From the NCBI RefSeq assembly GCF_047824785.1, contig NZ_CP181167.1, forward strand, positions 1,612,001 to 1,676,000: a DNA stretch of 64,000 nt, read 5' to 3'. Numbering within the stretch: the first letter of the stretch is position 1; each line of letters begins with the position of its first letter. The notes beneath the pieces are model-generated. The model saw only the letters and a list, made by a program, of their open reading frames with translations, was not told where the DNA came from and did no database searches. A program made the translations under genes and the position numbers. The DNA is from Nitrobacter sp039808345 (lineage in GTDB: Bacteria > Pseudomonadota > Alphaproteobacteria > Rhizobiales > Xanthobacteraceae). Of the stretch, positions 15,886 through 24,631 are shown in pieces.

Positions 15886-18800
15886 CTATTCGGCGGCTTC
15901 CTTGATTGAGGCGTGATTGGAAAGGTTATGGTCGCCGGCGCGGCCTGAACCGGACAGCCAGTTGGATAACTGGTCGAGATAGAGGTAGACGACCGGCGTG
16001 GTGAAAAGCGTCAGGGCCTGACTGACCAGAAGCCCGCCGACCATCGCATAGCCGAGCGGCTGACGAATCTCAGATCCGGTCCCGGTACCCAGCATCAGCG
16101 GCACGCCGCCGAGCATCGCCGCCATGGTGGTCATCATGATGGGCCGGAAGCGGAGCAGGGCGGCCTTGCGGATGGACTCTTCCGGCGGCAGACGCTCCTC
16201 GCGCTCGGCGACGATCGCGAAGTCGACCATCATGATGCCGTTCTTCTTGACGATGCCGATCAGCAGAATGATGCCGATCAGCGCGATCAGGCTGAAGTCG
16301 TAACCGAACAGCATCAGCGTCGCCAAAGCCCCGACGCCCGCCGACGGCAGCGTCGACAGGATCGTGATCGGGTGGATGTAGCTCTCGTAGAGAATGCCGA
16401 GGATCAGGTAGACGACGACGAGCGCCGCGAGGATCAAGAGCGGCACCGTGCCGAGCGATTGCTGAAACGCCTGCGCCGTTCCCTGAAAGCTGCCGTTGAG
16501 GGTTCCGGGCGTGCCGAGTTCGCGCATGGCGTTATGAACGGCGGCGGTGGCGTCGCCGAGCGATGCATTTTCCGCGAGATTGAAGCTGATGGTGATGGCC
16601 GGGAACTGGCCCTGGTGACTGATGGACAGCGGTTGCACCGGCACCGTCGTCCAGCTGGCGAAAACCGAAAGCGGAACCTGCTCGCCGGTGAGCGGTGATT
16701 TGAGGTAGATCTTGTCCAGTGTATCGAGCCTGCCCTGCAGTTCGGGCAGAATCTCGAGAATGACGCGGTAGGTGTTGAGCTGCGTGAAGTACTGCGCGAC
16801 CTGCCTTTGACCGAAGCAATCATAGAGCGTGTCGGAGATCAGCTGGGGCGAGATGCCGTAACGGGACGCAGCGTCGCGGTCGATCGTCAGCGTCAGCGTG
16901 GTGCCGCCGGTCTGCTGGTCGGTGGCGACGTTCCGGAGTTCGGGCAGCGCCTGCAGCTTCTTCAGCACCTTCGGCGCCCAGATGTTCAACTCGTCGAGAT
17001 CGGCGTCCTGAAGCGTATACTCGAACTGGGTGCGGGTGGCGCGTCCGCCGAGCCGGACGTCCTGCGACGCCTGAAGAAACTGCCGCGCGCCTTCCACCTG
17101 GTCGAGCTTTGGCCGCAGCCGCGCGATCACCTGCTGTGCGGACGCGTCGCGCTCAGCCAGCGGCTTCAGCGTGACATACATCCGGCCGTTGTTGAGGGCG
17201 CTGCCGCCGCCGCCGATGAACATGGCGATGCTGTGGACGGCGGGATCAGCCAGCACGATGCGGCCGAGTTCCTCCTGCTTCTTCTTCATTTCAGCGAAGG
17301 AGATGTCCTGCGCGGCCTCGGAGGTGCCGAGGATCATGCCGTTGTCCTGCTGCGGGAAAAACCCCTTCGGAATAATAACGAACAGGTAGACCGACAAACC
17401 CAGCGTCACGAAGAACACCAGAAGCGTGGTCCGCCGCCAGCGCAGCACGAGATCAAGGCCGCGGCCATAGGCGTCGAGCATGGCATCGAAACCGCGCTCG
17501 CTGAGCCGGTAGAGGCTGCCGTGCCGAACGCTGTCATGCCGGCGCAGGAAGCGCGCCGCCATCATCGGCGTCAACGTCAGCGATACGACGAGCGACACGA
17601 GGATCGCCATCGCCAGCGTGACCGCGAACTCGCGGAACAGGCGCCCGATGATGCCGCCCATCAGCAGCAGCGGAATCAGCACGGCGACCAGTGAAATGCT
17701 GATCGACAGGATCGTGAATCCGATTTCGCGCGCGCCTTTCAGCGCCGCCGCCATCGGCTCATCTCCCTTTTCGACGTGGCGGCTGATATTCTCCAGCACG
17801 ACGATGGCGTCGTCGACGACAAAGCCGACCGAGATCGTAAGCGCCATCAGCGACAGGTTGTTGAGCGAATAGCCGAACGGCCACATCAGCGCGCAGGCGC
17901 CGAGCAGCGCGAGCGGCACCGTGACGCTGGGGATGATCGTCGCCCAGAAATTGCGCAGGAACAGGAAAATCACCAGGACGACGAGCACGACGGTGATCAG
18001 CAGCGTGAACTGCACGTCCTCGACCGCCGCGCGGATGGTGGTGGTGCGGTCGCTGATGAGGTCGATCCTGATCGACGGCGGGATCGCCGCGATCAGTCGG
18101 GGCAACTCCGCTTTGATCCGGTCGACGGTGTCGATGACATTGGCGCCGGGTTGCTTGAAAATGATCAGGAATACGCCGCGCTTGCCGTTGGCCCACGCGG
18201 CCTGCTTGTTGTCCTCCGGGCCCGTCACCGCCTGTCCGATGTCGCGGATTCGAAGCGGGGCGCCGTTACGGTAGGCGATGATGACGTCGTTCCAGTCCTT
18301 CGACAGGGTCAGTTGATCGTTGGCGTAGATGGTGTAGCTGCGCGTGCCGCCGTCGATGCTGCCTTTCGGACTGTTCACCGTGGTCACGGATATCTGGTTG
18401 CGGACATCCTCGAGCGACAGACCCTTGGCCACGAGCTTGGCCGGATCGATCTGGATCCGAATGGAGGGTTTCTGCTGGCCGCCGATAATCACCTGTCCGA
18501 CGCCTGAGATCTGGCTGATCTGCTGCGCGAGCTGGGTGTCGGTGTTGTCGCTGACCGTCGTCAACGGCAGGGTATCAGACGTCGCGGAGAGCAGCATGAT
18601 GGGCGAGTCGGCGGGATTGACCTTGCGGTAGGTCGGTGGGCTCGGGAGGTTTTTCGGCAGCTGCCCTCCGGCGGCGTTGATGGCGCGCTGGATGTCGTTG
18701 GCGGCCCCGTCGATGTTTCGGTTGAGGTCGAACTGCACCGTGATCGAGGTCGATCCGATCGAACTGGTTGACGTCATCTGCGCGACGCCGGGAATCTGCG

Positions 18801-19020
18801 CCATCTGCCGCTCGAGCGGCTGCGCCACCGATGACGCCATGGTTTCGGGGCTCGCGCCCGGCAGGTTCGCCTGAACCTGGATGGTGGGGAAATCGACCTG
18901 CGGCAGCGGCGCCACCGGAAGCAGCGGAAACGCCACCAGGCCGATGAACAGGATGCCCGCCATCAGCAGTGATGTTCCGATGGGATAGCGAATAAACGGC
19001 GCGGATAGGCTGTCGTTCAT
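15886..19020 (-). CDS. RND multidrug efflux permease (MdtB/MdtC-like, AcrB superfamily)
   Basis: 1044 residues, the full length for the HAE1 RND family. N-terminal FIRYPIGTSLLMAGILFIGL is the first membrane helix; TSTSSIGSTSITVQFDL and ANLPGASPETMASSVAQPLE are early periplasmic landmarks; helix 4 contains VGFVVDDAIVVLENISRHVEKGD with the paired Asp used in proton relay; the later half repeats the layout with GIVKKNGIMMVDFA and the GVPLMLGTGTGSEIRQPLGY motif. It exports drugs or lipophilic compounds by proton antiport as a trimer with an adaptor and an outer-membrane channel. It is the second gene after the adaptor gene at 19322-20467, 301 bases apart, with no outer-membrane factor gene here. 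Confidence 0.95.
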   Translation of the reverse strand: MNDSLSAPFIRYPIGTSLLMAGILFIGLVAFPLLPVAPLPQVDFPTIQVQANLPGASPETMASSVAQPLERQMAQIPGVAQMTSTSSIGSTSITVQFDLNRNIDGAANDIQRAINAAGGQLPKNLPSPPTYRKVNPADSPIMLLSATSDTLPLTTVSDNTDTQLAQQISQISGVGQVIIGGQQKPSIRIQIDPAKLVAKGLSLEDVRNQISVTTVNSPKGSIDGGTRSYTIYANDQLTLSKDWNDVIIAYRNGAPLRIRDIGQAVTGPEDNKQAAWANGKRGVFLIIFKQPGANVIDTVDRIKAELPRLIAAIPPSIRIDLISDRTTTIRAAVEDVQFTLLITVVLVVLVIFLFLRNFWATIIPSVTVPLALLGACALMWPFGYSLNNLSLMALTISVGFVVDDAIVVLENISRHVEKGDEPMAAALKGAREIGFTILSISISLVAVLIPLLLMGGIIGRLFREFAVTLAMAILVSLVVSLTLTPMMAARFLRRHDSVRHGSLYRLSERGFDAMLDAYGRGLDLVLRWRRTTLLVFFVTLGLSVYLFVIIPKGFFPQQDNGMILGTSEAAQDISFAEMKKKQEELGRIVLADPAVHSIAMFIGGGGSALNNGRMYVTLKPLAERDASAQQVIARLRPKLDQVEGARQFLQASQDVRLGGRATRTQFEYTLQDADLDELNIWAPKVLKKLQALPELRNVATDQQTGGTTLTLTIDRDAASRYGISPQLISDTLYDCFGQRQVAQYFTQLNTYRVILEILPELQGRLDTLDKIYLKSPLTGEQVPLSVFASWTTVPVQPLSISHQGQFPAITISFNLAENASLGDATAAVHNAMRELGTPGTLNGSFQGTAQAFQQSLGTVPLLILAALVVVYLILGILYESYIHPITILSTLPSAGVGALATLMLFGYDFSLIALIGIILLIGIVKKNGIMMVDFAIVAEREERLPPEESIRKAALLRFRPIMMTTMAAMLGGVPLMLGTGTGSEIRQPLGYAMVGGLLVSQALTLFTTPVVYLYLDQLSNWLSGSGRAGDHNLSNHASIKEAAE

Positions 19021-19324
19021 CCTAGTGTCCCGAATCCGAAGTTCGTTTCATTTGCAGTACCTTCTCTGGCGAACTTCGGATTCGAAAAGAGCACTGGAGT
19101 CTTTTCACCGCTTCATGGAAGGTGAAAGACTCTTCTTTATGTTTTGACGCGTTTTCTTCACGCGAACCGGTGTCCATCCTCGGGTCAAGCCCGAGGACAT
19201 GCTTCGCTTGAAAACGCTTTAGAGCGGCGGCCGGTCAAATGGAATCAGCGCCGCCGCTCCAGTTAATTGATTGAGCATCGGATTTATCCCGAAACCGGTT
19301 CCCACTTTCGGGTCCGATGCTCTA
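19021..19324. repeat. Composite palindromic repeat between RND adaptor and permease genes
   Basis: The gap holds four modules: GAGTCTTTTCACC...GGTGAAAGACTC (about 19096-19132), CGTTTTCTTCACGCG...GCTTGAAAACGC with an inner insertion (19147-19218), AGAGCGGCGGC...GCCGCCGCTC (19221-19259), and GAGCATCGGA...TCCGATGCTC with an ACCGGTT core (19273-19322). The last 105 bases (19220-19324) are repeated with one change (at 19266) at 55151-55255. The terminal GCTCTA carries the reverse-strand stop codon of the adaptor gene. Confidence 0.88.
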
Positions 19325-20467
19325 TTCGTCCGGTGACCCGGAACTCGCGAGCGTTTCGGTCACGACCGATCCCGGTTGAACCCGGTACTGTCCGGCGACA
19401 ATGACGCGTTCTCCCGGAGCGATCCCTTTCTCGATGATGGTTTCGCCGTCGATCGATTTGCCGACCGTGATCCTGCGAAACTCAGCCTTGTTGTCCTTGT
19501 CGACAACGTAGGCATAGAGTCCGTCGGTTCCGTGCTTGATCGCGTCATCGGGAGCCACGACAGCATCCTTCGCGGTGGACACCAGCAGACGGGTCGAGAC
19601 CGATTGGCCTGGCCACAGGACGTGATCCTTGTTCTCGAACACCGCCTTGAGGCGGATAGTCCCGCTCGCGGTATCGACCTGATTGTTGATCAGCATCAGC
19701 GTTCCCTCGGAAAGCATTCTCTTGCCGTCAGGGGAATAAGCGATCGTCTTCGGCGAACCGGCTGCAATGGCGTCCTTGATTTGCGGCAGCTGGTTTTCCG
19801 GCGCGGTGAAAATCACGGCGATCGGCTCGATCTGCGCGATGGTGACGATTCCGGTCTGGGTTGAGGCGTTGACGATGTTGCCCCGGTCGACAAGACGAAA
19901 ACCGGTGACGCCCGCGATCGGCGCGCGGATGCTAGTATAGTCCAGCTGGGTCTGTGCATTGACGATCGCGGCTTCGTCCGCGGCGATCTGCGCGGTCAAC
20001 TGCTGCACCATCGATCGCTGGGTGTCGGTCTGCTTCCGCGTCGCGAATTCACCGAGTTTGGTATAGCGTTGCAGGTCGAGTTCGGCATTGGCCAGATTGG
20101 CTTCATCCTGCGCTTTCTTGGCCTTGGCCTGGTCGAGCGCGGCCTGGTACGGCCGCCGATCGATATGGGCGAGCAGGTCGCCTTTCTCGACCAACTGGCC
20201 CTCCTTGAAGGCGATCCGCTCGATCTGACCATCCACACGCGTGCGGACCACGACGGTGTTGAATCCCTGCACGGTTCCAAGGCCGGTCAGATAGATCGGG
20301 AAATCACCTTTTCTTACGGTTGCGACCTTGACCGGAACCGGCGGAGCCTGTGCCGCGTCGCGGGAAGGCCCGTGGTGCTTTCCGGTGCCGTGCCACAGCG
20401 CGTAGCCGGTCATCACGGCGATCGCTGCGCCGAGGAGTGTCCAACCGGGGACTCGCGATCGGGACAT
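19322..20467 (-). CDS. RND efflux periplasmic adaptor (membrane fusion protein, MdtA-like)
   Basis: 381 residues. An N-terminal membrane anchor (WTLLGAAIAVMTGYALW), then VPVKVATVRKGDFPIYLTGLGTV and TRVDGQIERIAFKEGQLVEKGDLLAHID (lipoyl half-motif), an alpha-hairpin rich in Gln/Ala (about 105-165), the second lipoyl half (IRAPIAGVTGFRLVDRGNIV), and a beta-barrel (EPIAVIFTAPENQL). This is the HlyD/RND adaptor layout. It links the inner-membrane permease, encoded next, to an outer-membrane channel. The stop codon lies in the edge of a palindromic repeat, and no regulator is adjacent. Confidence 0.93.
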   Translation of the reverse strand: MSRSRVPGWTLLGAAIAVMTGYALWHGTGKHHGPSRDAAQAPPVPVKVATVRKGDFPIYLTGLGTVQGFNTVVVRTRVDGQIERIAFKEGQLVEKGDLLAHIDRRPYQAALDQAKAKKAQDEANLANAELDLQRYTKLGEFATRKQTDTQRSMVQQLTAQIAADEAAIVNAQTQLDYTSIRAPIAGVTGFRLVDRGNIVNASTQTGIVTIAQIEPIAVIFTAPENQLPQIKDAIAAGSPKTIAYSPDGKRMLSEGTLMLINNQVDTASGTIRLKAVFENKDHVLWPGQSVSTRLLVSTAKDAVVAPDDAIKHGTDGLYAYVVDKDNKAEFRRITVGKSIDGETIIEKGIAPGERVIVAGQYRVQPGSVVTETLASSGSPDE

Positions 20468-21029
20468 GAGGGCTCGTGCCTGGAAAAAACTTCAAAACTT
20501 CGAAAAAGGGTGCGGGGCCGTGGTATATGCGTGCATACCCGCTGTAAACACACCATCCCTTGAAGTCCTGAGCAATCGCAAAGCTTTGGACGGCGTCGAT
20601 CGTCCCTGTTGAGGTCCCTGAAGGTGTCGTCCGGGTGCGCGAGACCTCCTGCCGGCTGCCGATGTAGGGCCGAGGATCGGACAGCTTGAGGGATTCCACG
20701 GGATGAGACGTTTAATAAGATAAGAAATGTTGAGCGAACGGAGTCTCAGGCTTTGCGGGCCGGGGAGAGGCGCATCAGGAGCGTTCCCGAACTTCCCGAT
20801 AGCGAACGAAAGGGTGCATGCTGCCTCTCGGGAAATCTCGTGACGCGGGCGGCTCGGGTTCCATCTTTATTTCTGACTGCGGAGCATGTTAGGGGCACCC
20901 GTTCATGCAGCCTGCTTTTTCAATCTGGGTTTTAGGACTCCATCGGATGCTTCGGCTGACATCATGAGACCGGCTGATGGTCCTGGAATGGTTAACCAGC
21001 ATTTATGATCTTGTTTTCATTAGGCCGGG
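20468..21029. other. Divergent promoter region between RND adaptor and exbB
   Basis: 562 bases without a supported gene. It should hold promoters for the leftward efflux genes and the rightward exbB-exbD-tonB genes. A 60-codon frame at 20753-20935 has no homology I recognise and weak coding character. I looked for Fur, Irr or RirA-type operators before exbB and saw none that is convincing. Confidence 0.4.
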
Positions 21030-21986
21030 GTGAACGCGTTGATGTTTAGGACGTCACTGAGGAGAGTTTCACTCGCGGCCGCGTTGATCATGGGGTCGCT
21101 GGTTTCATCCGCGATTGCGCAGCAGAACGGTCCGCAGCAGAGCACCGCGCCCTCCGCGCAGACGCCGGCCGTTTCTGCGCCGGCAGCGAAGGTTCAGGCG
21201 CCGCCGGTCTCCAGCGCATCGGAACCCGCCACCGGGGTCACGCAGCCTCCCGCCGGTAACGCCGGCGCCAGCCTTTTGAATCCGGATCCTTCTCCGCCGC
21301 ATGAGTTGTCGCCGTGGTCGATGTTCATGTCGGCGGATATCGTTGTTCAGCTGGTGATGATCGGTCTTGCGTTTGCCTCGCTGGTGACGTGGACGATCTG
21401 CATCGCGAAGCTGGCGGAGCTGTCGCTGGCGCGGCGCGCGCTGCGGGCGGCGCTGAACAAGATCGGCGATGCGCGCTCGCTGGCCGAGGCGCAGATGGCG
21501 CTCGGCGCGAGGGAAGGCGTGCTGGCGTCGCTGCTGGCGTCGGCGATGCACGAGGCGCGGCTGTCGGCCGGCATTTCCAGCGACGCCGGCATCAAGGAGC
21601 GGGCGGCGTCAAGCTTCGCCGAGATCGTCCGCGCGGAATCGCGCCGCATCCGGCTCGGCATGGGGCTGCTCGCCACCATCGGCGCGACGTCGCCGTTCGT
21701 CGGCCTGTTCGGCACCGTGTGGGGCATCATGAACAGCTTCATCGGGATTTCGAAGTCGCAGACCACCAACCTCGCGGTGGTGGCGCCCGGCATCGCCGAG
21801 GCGCTGCTCGCGACCGCGCTCGGCCTTGTCGCCGCCATTCCGGCGGTCATCATCTACAACTACTTCGCGCGCGTGACGCGAGGCTACACCGAACTGGTCG
21901 GACGTGCATCGGGAGCGGCCGGCCGGCTGCTGTCGCGCGATCTGGACCGCACCCACGGCTCCCTCAGCTCGCGCGCGGCGGAGTAG
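21030..21986 (+). CDS. exbB: TonB-system proton channel subunit ExbB
   Basis: 318 residues from GTG 21030; ATG 21042 is an alternative. A signal-like N-terminus and a Gln/Pro/Ala-rich periplasmic stretch (about 30-90) are followed by the MotA/TolQ/ExbB domain: a first helix (DIVVQLVMIGLAFASLVTWTI), a cytoplasmic region, then GLLATIGATSPFVGLFGTVWGIMNSF and ALLATALGLVAAIPAVIIYNYF. The long N-terminal extension marks the ExbB type found in alphaproteobacteria. With ExbD it uses the proton motive force to drive TonB. It lies 4 bases before exbD; the three genes form an operon. Confidence 0.93.
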   Translation: MNALMFRTSLRRVSLAAALIMGSLVSSAIAQQNGPQQSTAPSAQTPAVSAPAAKVQAPPVSSASEPATGVTQPPAGNAGASLLNPDPSPPHELSPWSMFMSADIVVQLVMIGLAFASLVTWTICIAKLAELSLARRALRAALNKIGDARSLAEAQMALGAREGVLASLLASAMHEARLSAGISSDAGIKERAASSFAEIVRAESRRIRLGMGLLATIGATSPFVGLFGTVWGIMNSFIGISKSQTTNLAVVAPGIAEALLATALGLVAAIPAVIIYNYFARVTRGYTELVGRASGAAGRLLSRDLDRTHGSLSSRAAE

Positions 21987-21990
21987 GCGG

Positions 21991-22461
21991 ATGGGCGCAT
22001 CGATTGCCGAAGGCGGCTTCGACGACGACGAGGAATACGCCGAAGCCCACGAGATCAACGTCACGCCGTTCATCGACGTGATCCTGGTTCTTCTGATCAT
22101 CTTCATGGTAGCCGCGCCGCTGTCGACCGTCGATCTTCCGGTCAACCTGCCGACGTCGAGCGCGACGCCGCAGAAGAAGCCGGACAAGCCGACCTATGTC
22201 AGCATCAAGGCCGATCTTGCGGTCGCGATCGGCGAGACGCTGGTCAAGCGGGTCGATCTGGTGCGGACGCTGGAGACCACGCCGAACATGACCAAGGACA
22301 ACTTCATCTTTCTGCGCGCCGATCGCGGGGTGCCCTATGGCGACCTGATGGACGTGCTGGAGATCCTGCGCGCCGGCGGCTATGCGAAGATCAAGCTGGT
22401 GGCGCTGGAGGGCGTTCCCGACGCCCGGTCGGTTCCGGCGGCGAGCACGGCGGGGCGTTGA
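21991..22461 (+). CDS. exbD: TonB-system protein ExbD
   Basis: 156 residues from ATG 21991. It has an N-terminal acidic cytoplasmic segment, then HEINVTPFIDVILVLLIIFMV with the conserved membrane Asp (FIDV) that takes the proton in ExbD/TolR proteins, then a periplasmic domain (FLRADRGVPYGDLMDVLEILRAGGY). Its stop TGA (22459-22461) is followed after one base by the tonB start. It forms the ExbB-ExbD motor for outer-membrane iron or cobalamin uptake. Confidence 0.93.
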   Translation: MGASIAEGGFDDDEEYAEAHEINVTPFIDVILVLLIIFMVAAPLSTVDLPVNLPTSSATPQKKPDKPTYVSIKADLAVAIGETLVKRVDLVRTLETTPNMTKDNFIFLRADRGVPYGDLMDVLEILRAGGYAKIKLVALEGVPDARSVPAASTAGR

Positions 22462-22462
22462 G

Positions 22463-23254
22463 ATGGCTGAGATTGTCGAGCGGCCGCCGTCCCCCCGGCT
22501 CTGGCTTTCCGCCGCCGCCGCCGCGCTTGCGATCCATCTCGGCTGCGTGGCGCTGGCGCTGGCTCACCTGGACACCGATGAGTCGGCCGAGGATCTCGGC
22601 GCGCCGGCGATCGAGATCGGGCTCGACCTGTCCTCGCCGCATCGCGAGGTGACCGACCTGCCGCCCGGACCGGACACCGACGCGTCGATGGCCTCGCCCG
22701 CGCTTGCCGAGCAGAAGGCGGTCGTCGAGGAAACCGATCTGCCGAAGGATACGCCGACGGAGAGCGCCGATCCGGACCGGATCGTTACCGAGAACGAGAC
22801 GAAGAAGCCGGTCGAGGACGCCACCGAGAAGGCGGCGAAGCAGACGCAGGCCTCGCAGGAATCGGCGGCGGCCGAGGCGACCGCGATGCCGAGCGTGGAA
22901 CAGGCGCAGGAATCGGAGCGGTCGGTCGCGCCGCAGCAGGGCACCGGCGCCAGCGCGCGCCGGATCCGCGCCACCTGGCAGAAGGAACTGGTGGCGCATC
23001 TCGACAAGCACAAGCGCTATCCGCCCGACCGGAGCCAGAAGAACGCCGAGATCCTGGTCAACTTCGAGCTGGACCGCATGGGCCATGTCGTGTCGGCCAC
23101 GATCGTGAACGGATCGGGCGATCCGATCTTCGACCAGGCCGCGCTCGCCATGCTGCGCCGCTCAGATCCCGTCCCGCCGCCGCCGCCGCTGATCGCCGAC
23201 GAGGGCCTCAGCTTCACGCTCCCCGTCGTCTTCAGGGTCAAGGGAAAAGGGTGA
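22463..23254 (+). CDS. tonB: Energy transducer TonB
   Basis: 263 residues from ATG 22463. One N-terminal helix (LWLSAAAAALAIHLGCVALALA), a long acidic/lysine-rich linker (about 60-165; instead of the classical Pro-Glu/Pro-Lys repeat it is mostly Glu, Ala, Lys, Thr), and a C-terminal TonB domain (LDKHKRYPPDRSQKNAEIL, VNGSGDPIFDQAALAMLRRS). It transmits energy from ExbBD to TonB-dependent receptors. No receptor gene is in the neighbourhood. The linker composition departs from the textbook TonB but is frequent in alphaproteobacteria. Confidence 0.9.
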   Translation: MAEIVERPPSPRLWLSAAAAALAIHLGCVALALAHLDTDESAEDLGAPAIEIGLDLSSPHREVTDLPPGPDTDASMASPALAEQKAVVEETDLPKDTPTESADPDRIVTENETKKPVEDATEKAAKQTQASQESAAAEATAMPSVEQAQESERSVAPQQGTGASARRIRATWQKELVAHLDKHKRYPPDRSQKNAEILVNFELDRMGHVVSATIVNGSGDPIFDQAALAMLRRSDPVPPPPPLIADEGLSFTLPVVFRVKGKG

Positions 23255-23312
23255 GGACCGAGGGGGGTAGCGTCGTTGTCACGACCGGCCGGATAGCGAC
23301 GCACGCTCGCTA

Positions 23313-23729
23313 TCACTGCAGGAGAAAGTACCGGATACCGACGTAAATCAGCGCGAGACAGATGAAGATCAGCGCAACCGGCAGGCGCGGCCGTGCGTTT
23401 GGCGCGGAATTGGCCGAAGGCGCTGCTGGTTGCGGTGCGGGCCGTTTGAAGGCCATGACATTACTGGTATCGACGATCGGCTCCTTCGGCATCGACTTGA
23501 CGTCGGGCGCCGTTCCGGTGCCTCCCATGTCCACGTAGTAACTTTTATAAATCAGCTCGATGGTCGCCTCGCTCGCTTCCGCCTCCGCCATCGTTTCGGC
23601 GAGGCTCTTGTAGCTCGCCAGGAATGTCAGGGCTTCGGCGGGAAGTGACGAAGCGCCATTCAGCTTCACCATCATCTTCCAGGTGGCGAAGTCGGCGCGT
23701 GCCTTGGTGTCGGCACGTCTTGCAATCAT
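23313..23729 (-). CDS. Tail-anchored membrane protein, unknown function
   Basis: 138 residues if it starts at ATG 23729 (MIARRADTKARADF); an upstream start at 23822 would overlap the preceding protease gene and is less likely. The body is soluble and helical (FATWKMMVKLNGASS, ETMAEAEASEATIELIYKSYY), then a Pro/Ala-rich linker, and the protein ends in one membrane helix (RLPVALIFICLALIYVGIRYFLLQ). No family recognised. It lies directly downstream of, and on the same strand as, the site-2 protease gene, which makes it a conceivable partner or substrate (inference). Confidence 0.6.
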   Translation of the reverse strand: MIARRADTKARADFATWKMMVKLNGASSLPAEALTFLASYKSLAETMAEAEASEATIELIYKSYYVDMGGTGTAPDVKSMPKEPIVDTSNVMAFKRPAPQPAAPSANSAPNARPRLPVALIFICLALIYVGIRYFLLQ

Positions 23730-23779
23730 CTTGTCCTGAGCTTTGATCAACTGACTACGCCTCTTGCAACACTCGTAAA

Positions 23780-24463
23780 TTATATATTGCCGGTGACCAG
23801 CAAAAGAAACTGTATCACACAACCGGTAACTGTTTTCACGATGGTGGAGATCACGTCAAGGTTGAGATCGAGCTGGCGGCCAAGCATCGGAAGCAGCAGG
23901 AGACCCCCGATCAGGATCAGCAGCCCATAGGGTTCCAGACGGGAAAGCGGAGCCGCCAGCACCCTCGGCAGCAGGCCGACGGCGACCCGTCCGCCATCCA
24001 GCGGCGGGATCGGCAGCATGTTGAAAACCGCAAGGATGACGTTGATGATCAACGCGTTCTTCAGATTGTCCGCCACCCATTGCGCGCCGGCGCCGGGGAC
24101 GAGGCCCAGCCCGTGAAAGGCCGATGCCGCCAGGAGAGCCAGCAGGATGTTGGTGGCGGGTCCGGCAAGCGCCACCCAGACCATGTCGATGCGGGGGTGG
24201 TTCAGGTTTCGGAAGTTCACTGGAACCGGTTTTGCGTAGCCGAACAGGAACGGCGCGTGCGACAGCAGCAAAATGCCCGGCAATATCACCGTGCCGAAGG
24301 CATCGATGTGCCTGAGCGGGTTAAAACTGACGCGTCCGAGATTCCAGGCGGTATTGTCGCCGAGCCGGTATGCGACGAATCCATGCGCCGCCTCGTGAAA
24401 GGTGATCGCGATCACCAGCGGCAGCACCCAGACCGACAGCGTGTAGAGTGAAATGCCCGGCAA
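23780..24463 (-). CDS. Site-2 protease family (peptidase M50) membrane metalloprotease
   Basis: 227 residues with start TTG 24463; no ATG fits better. Zinc site HEAAH (His23, His27) in the first membrane helix and the third ligand in PIPPLDGGRV (Asp156), the NPDG-like motif of S2P enzymes. About five membrane helices and no PDZ domain, so it belongs to the compact group (YwhC/Rip3-like without CBS domains). Such proteases cut within membrane helices of signalling proteins or clear signal peptides. Neighbours: a tail-anchored protein follows on the same strand. The substrate is unknown. Confidence 0.87.
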   Translation of the reverse strand: MPGISLYTLSVWVLPLVIAITFHEAAHGFVAYRLGDNTAWNLGRVSFNPLRHIDAFGTVILPGILLLSHAPFLFGYAKPVPVNFRNLNHPRIDMVWVALAGPATNILLALLAASAFHGLGLVPGAGAQWVADNLKNALIINVILAVFNMLPIPPLDGGRVAVGLLPRVLAAPLSRLEPYGLLILIGGLLLLPMLGRQLDLNLDVISTIVKTVTGCVIQFLLLVTGNI

Positions 24464-24559
24464 TCGACGGCCTCGTGCGGGATGCGACGGACGAACCCTA
24501 TCATGGACCGCCGAGGCTATGACAGGGAGGTCAGTCGAGCCCTGTCTTTTCTTTGATCG

Positions 24560-24612
24560 ACCATGACCACACCCCGAAACCGGCTTATCTTCGGGATCGT
24601 GATTTAGAGCAG
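24560..24612. repeat. Degenerate palindromic repeat
   Basis: A worn copy of the ACCGGTT-core module: CCATGACCACACC, CCGAAACCGGCTT, TTCGGGATCGTGATTTAGAGC. It lies between the convergent/tandem minus-strand genes at 23780 and 24632. Confidence 0.5.
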
Positions 24613-24631
24613 GGTGAGGTTGCTTGAATCG

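Noticed and set aside
20753..20935. 60-codon frame upstream of exbB
   Set aside because: No homology, no clear ribosome site, composition unlike neighbours' coding.
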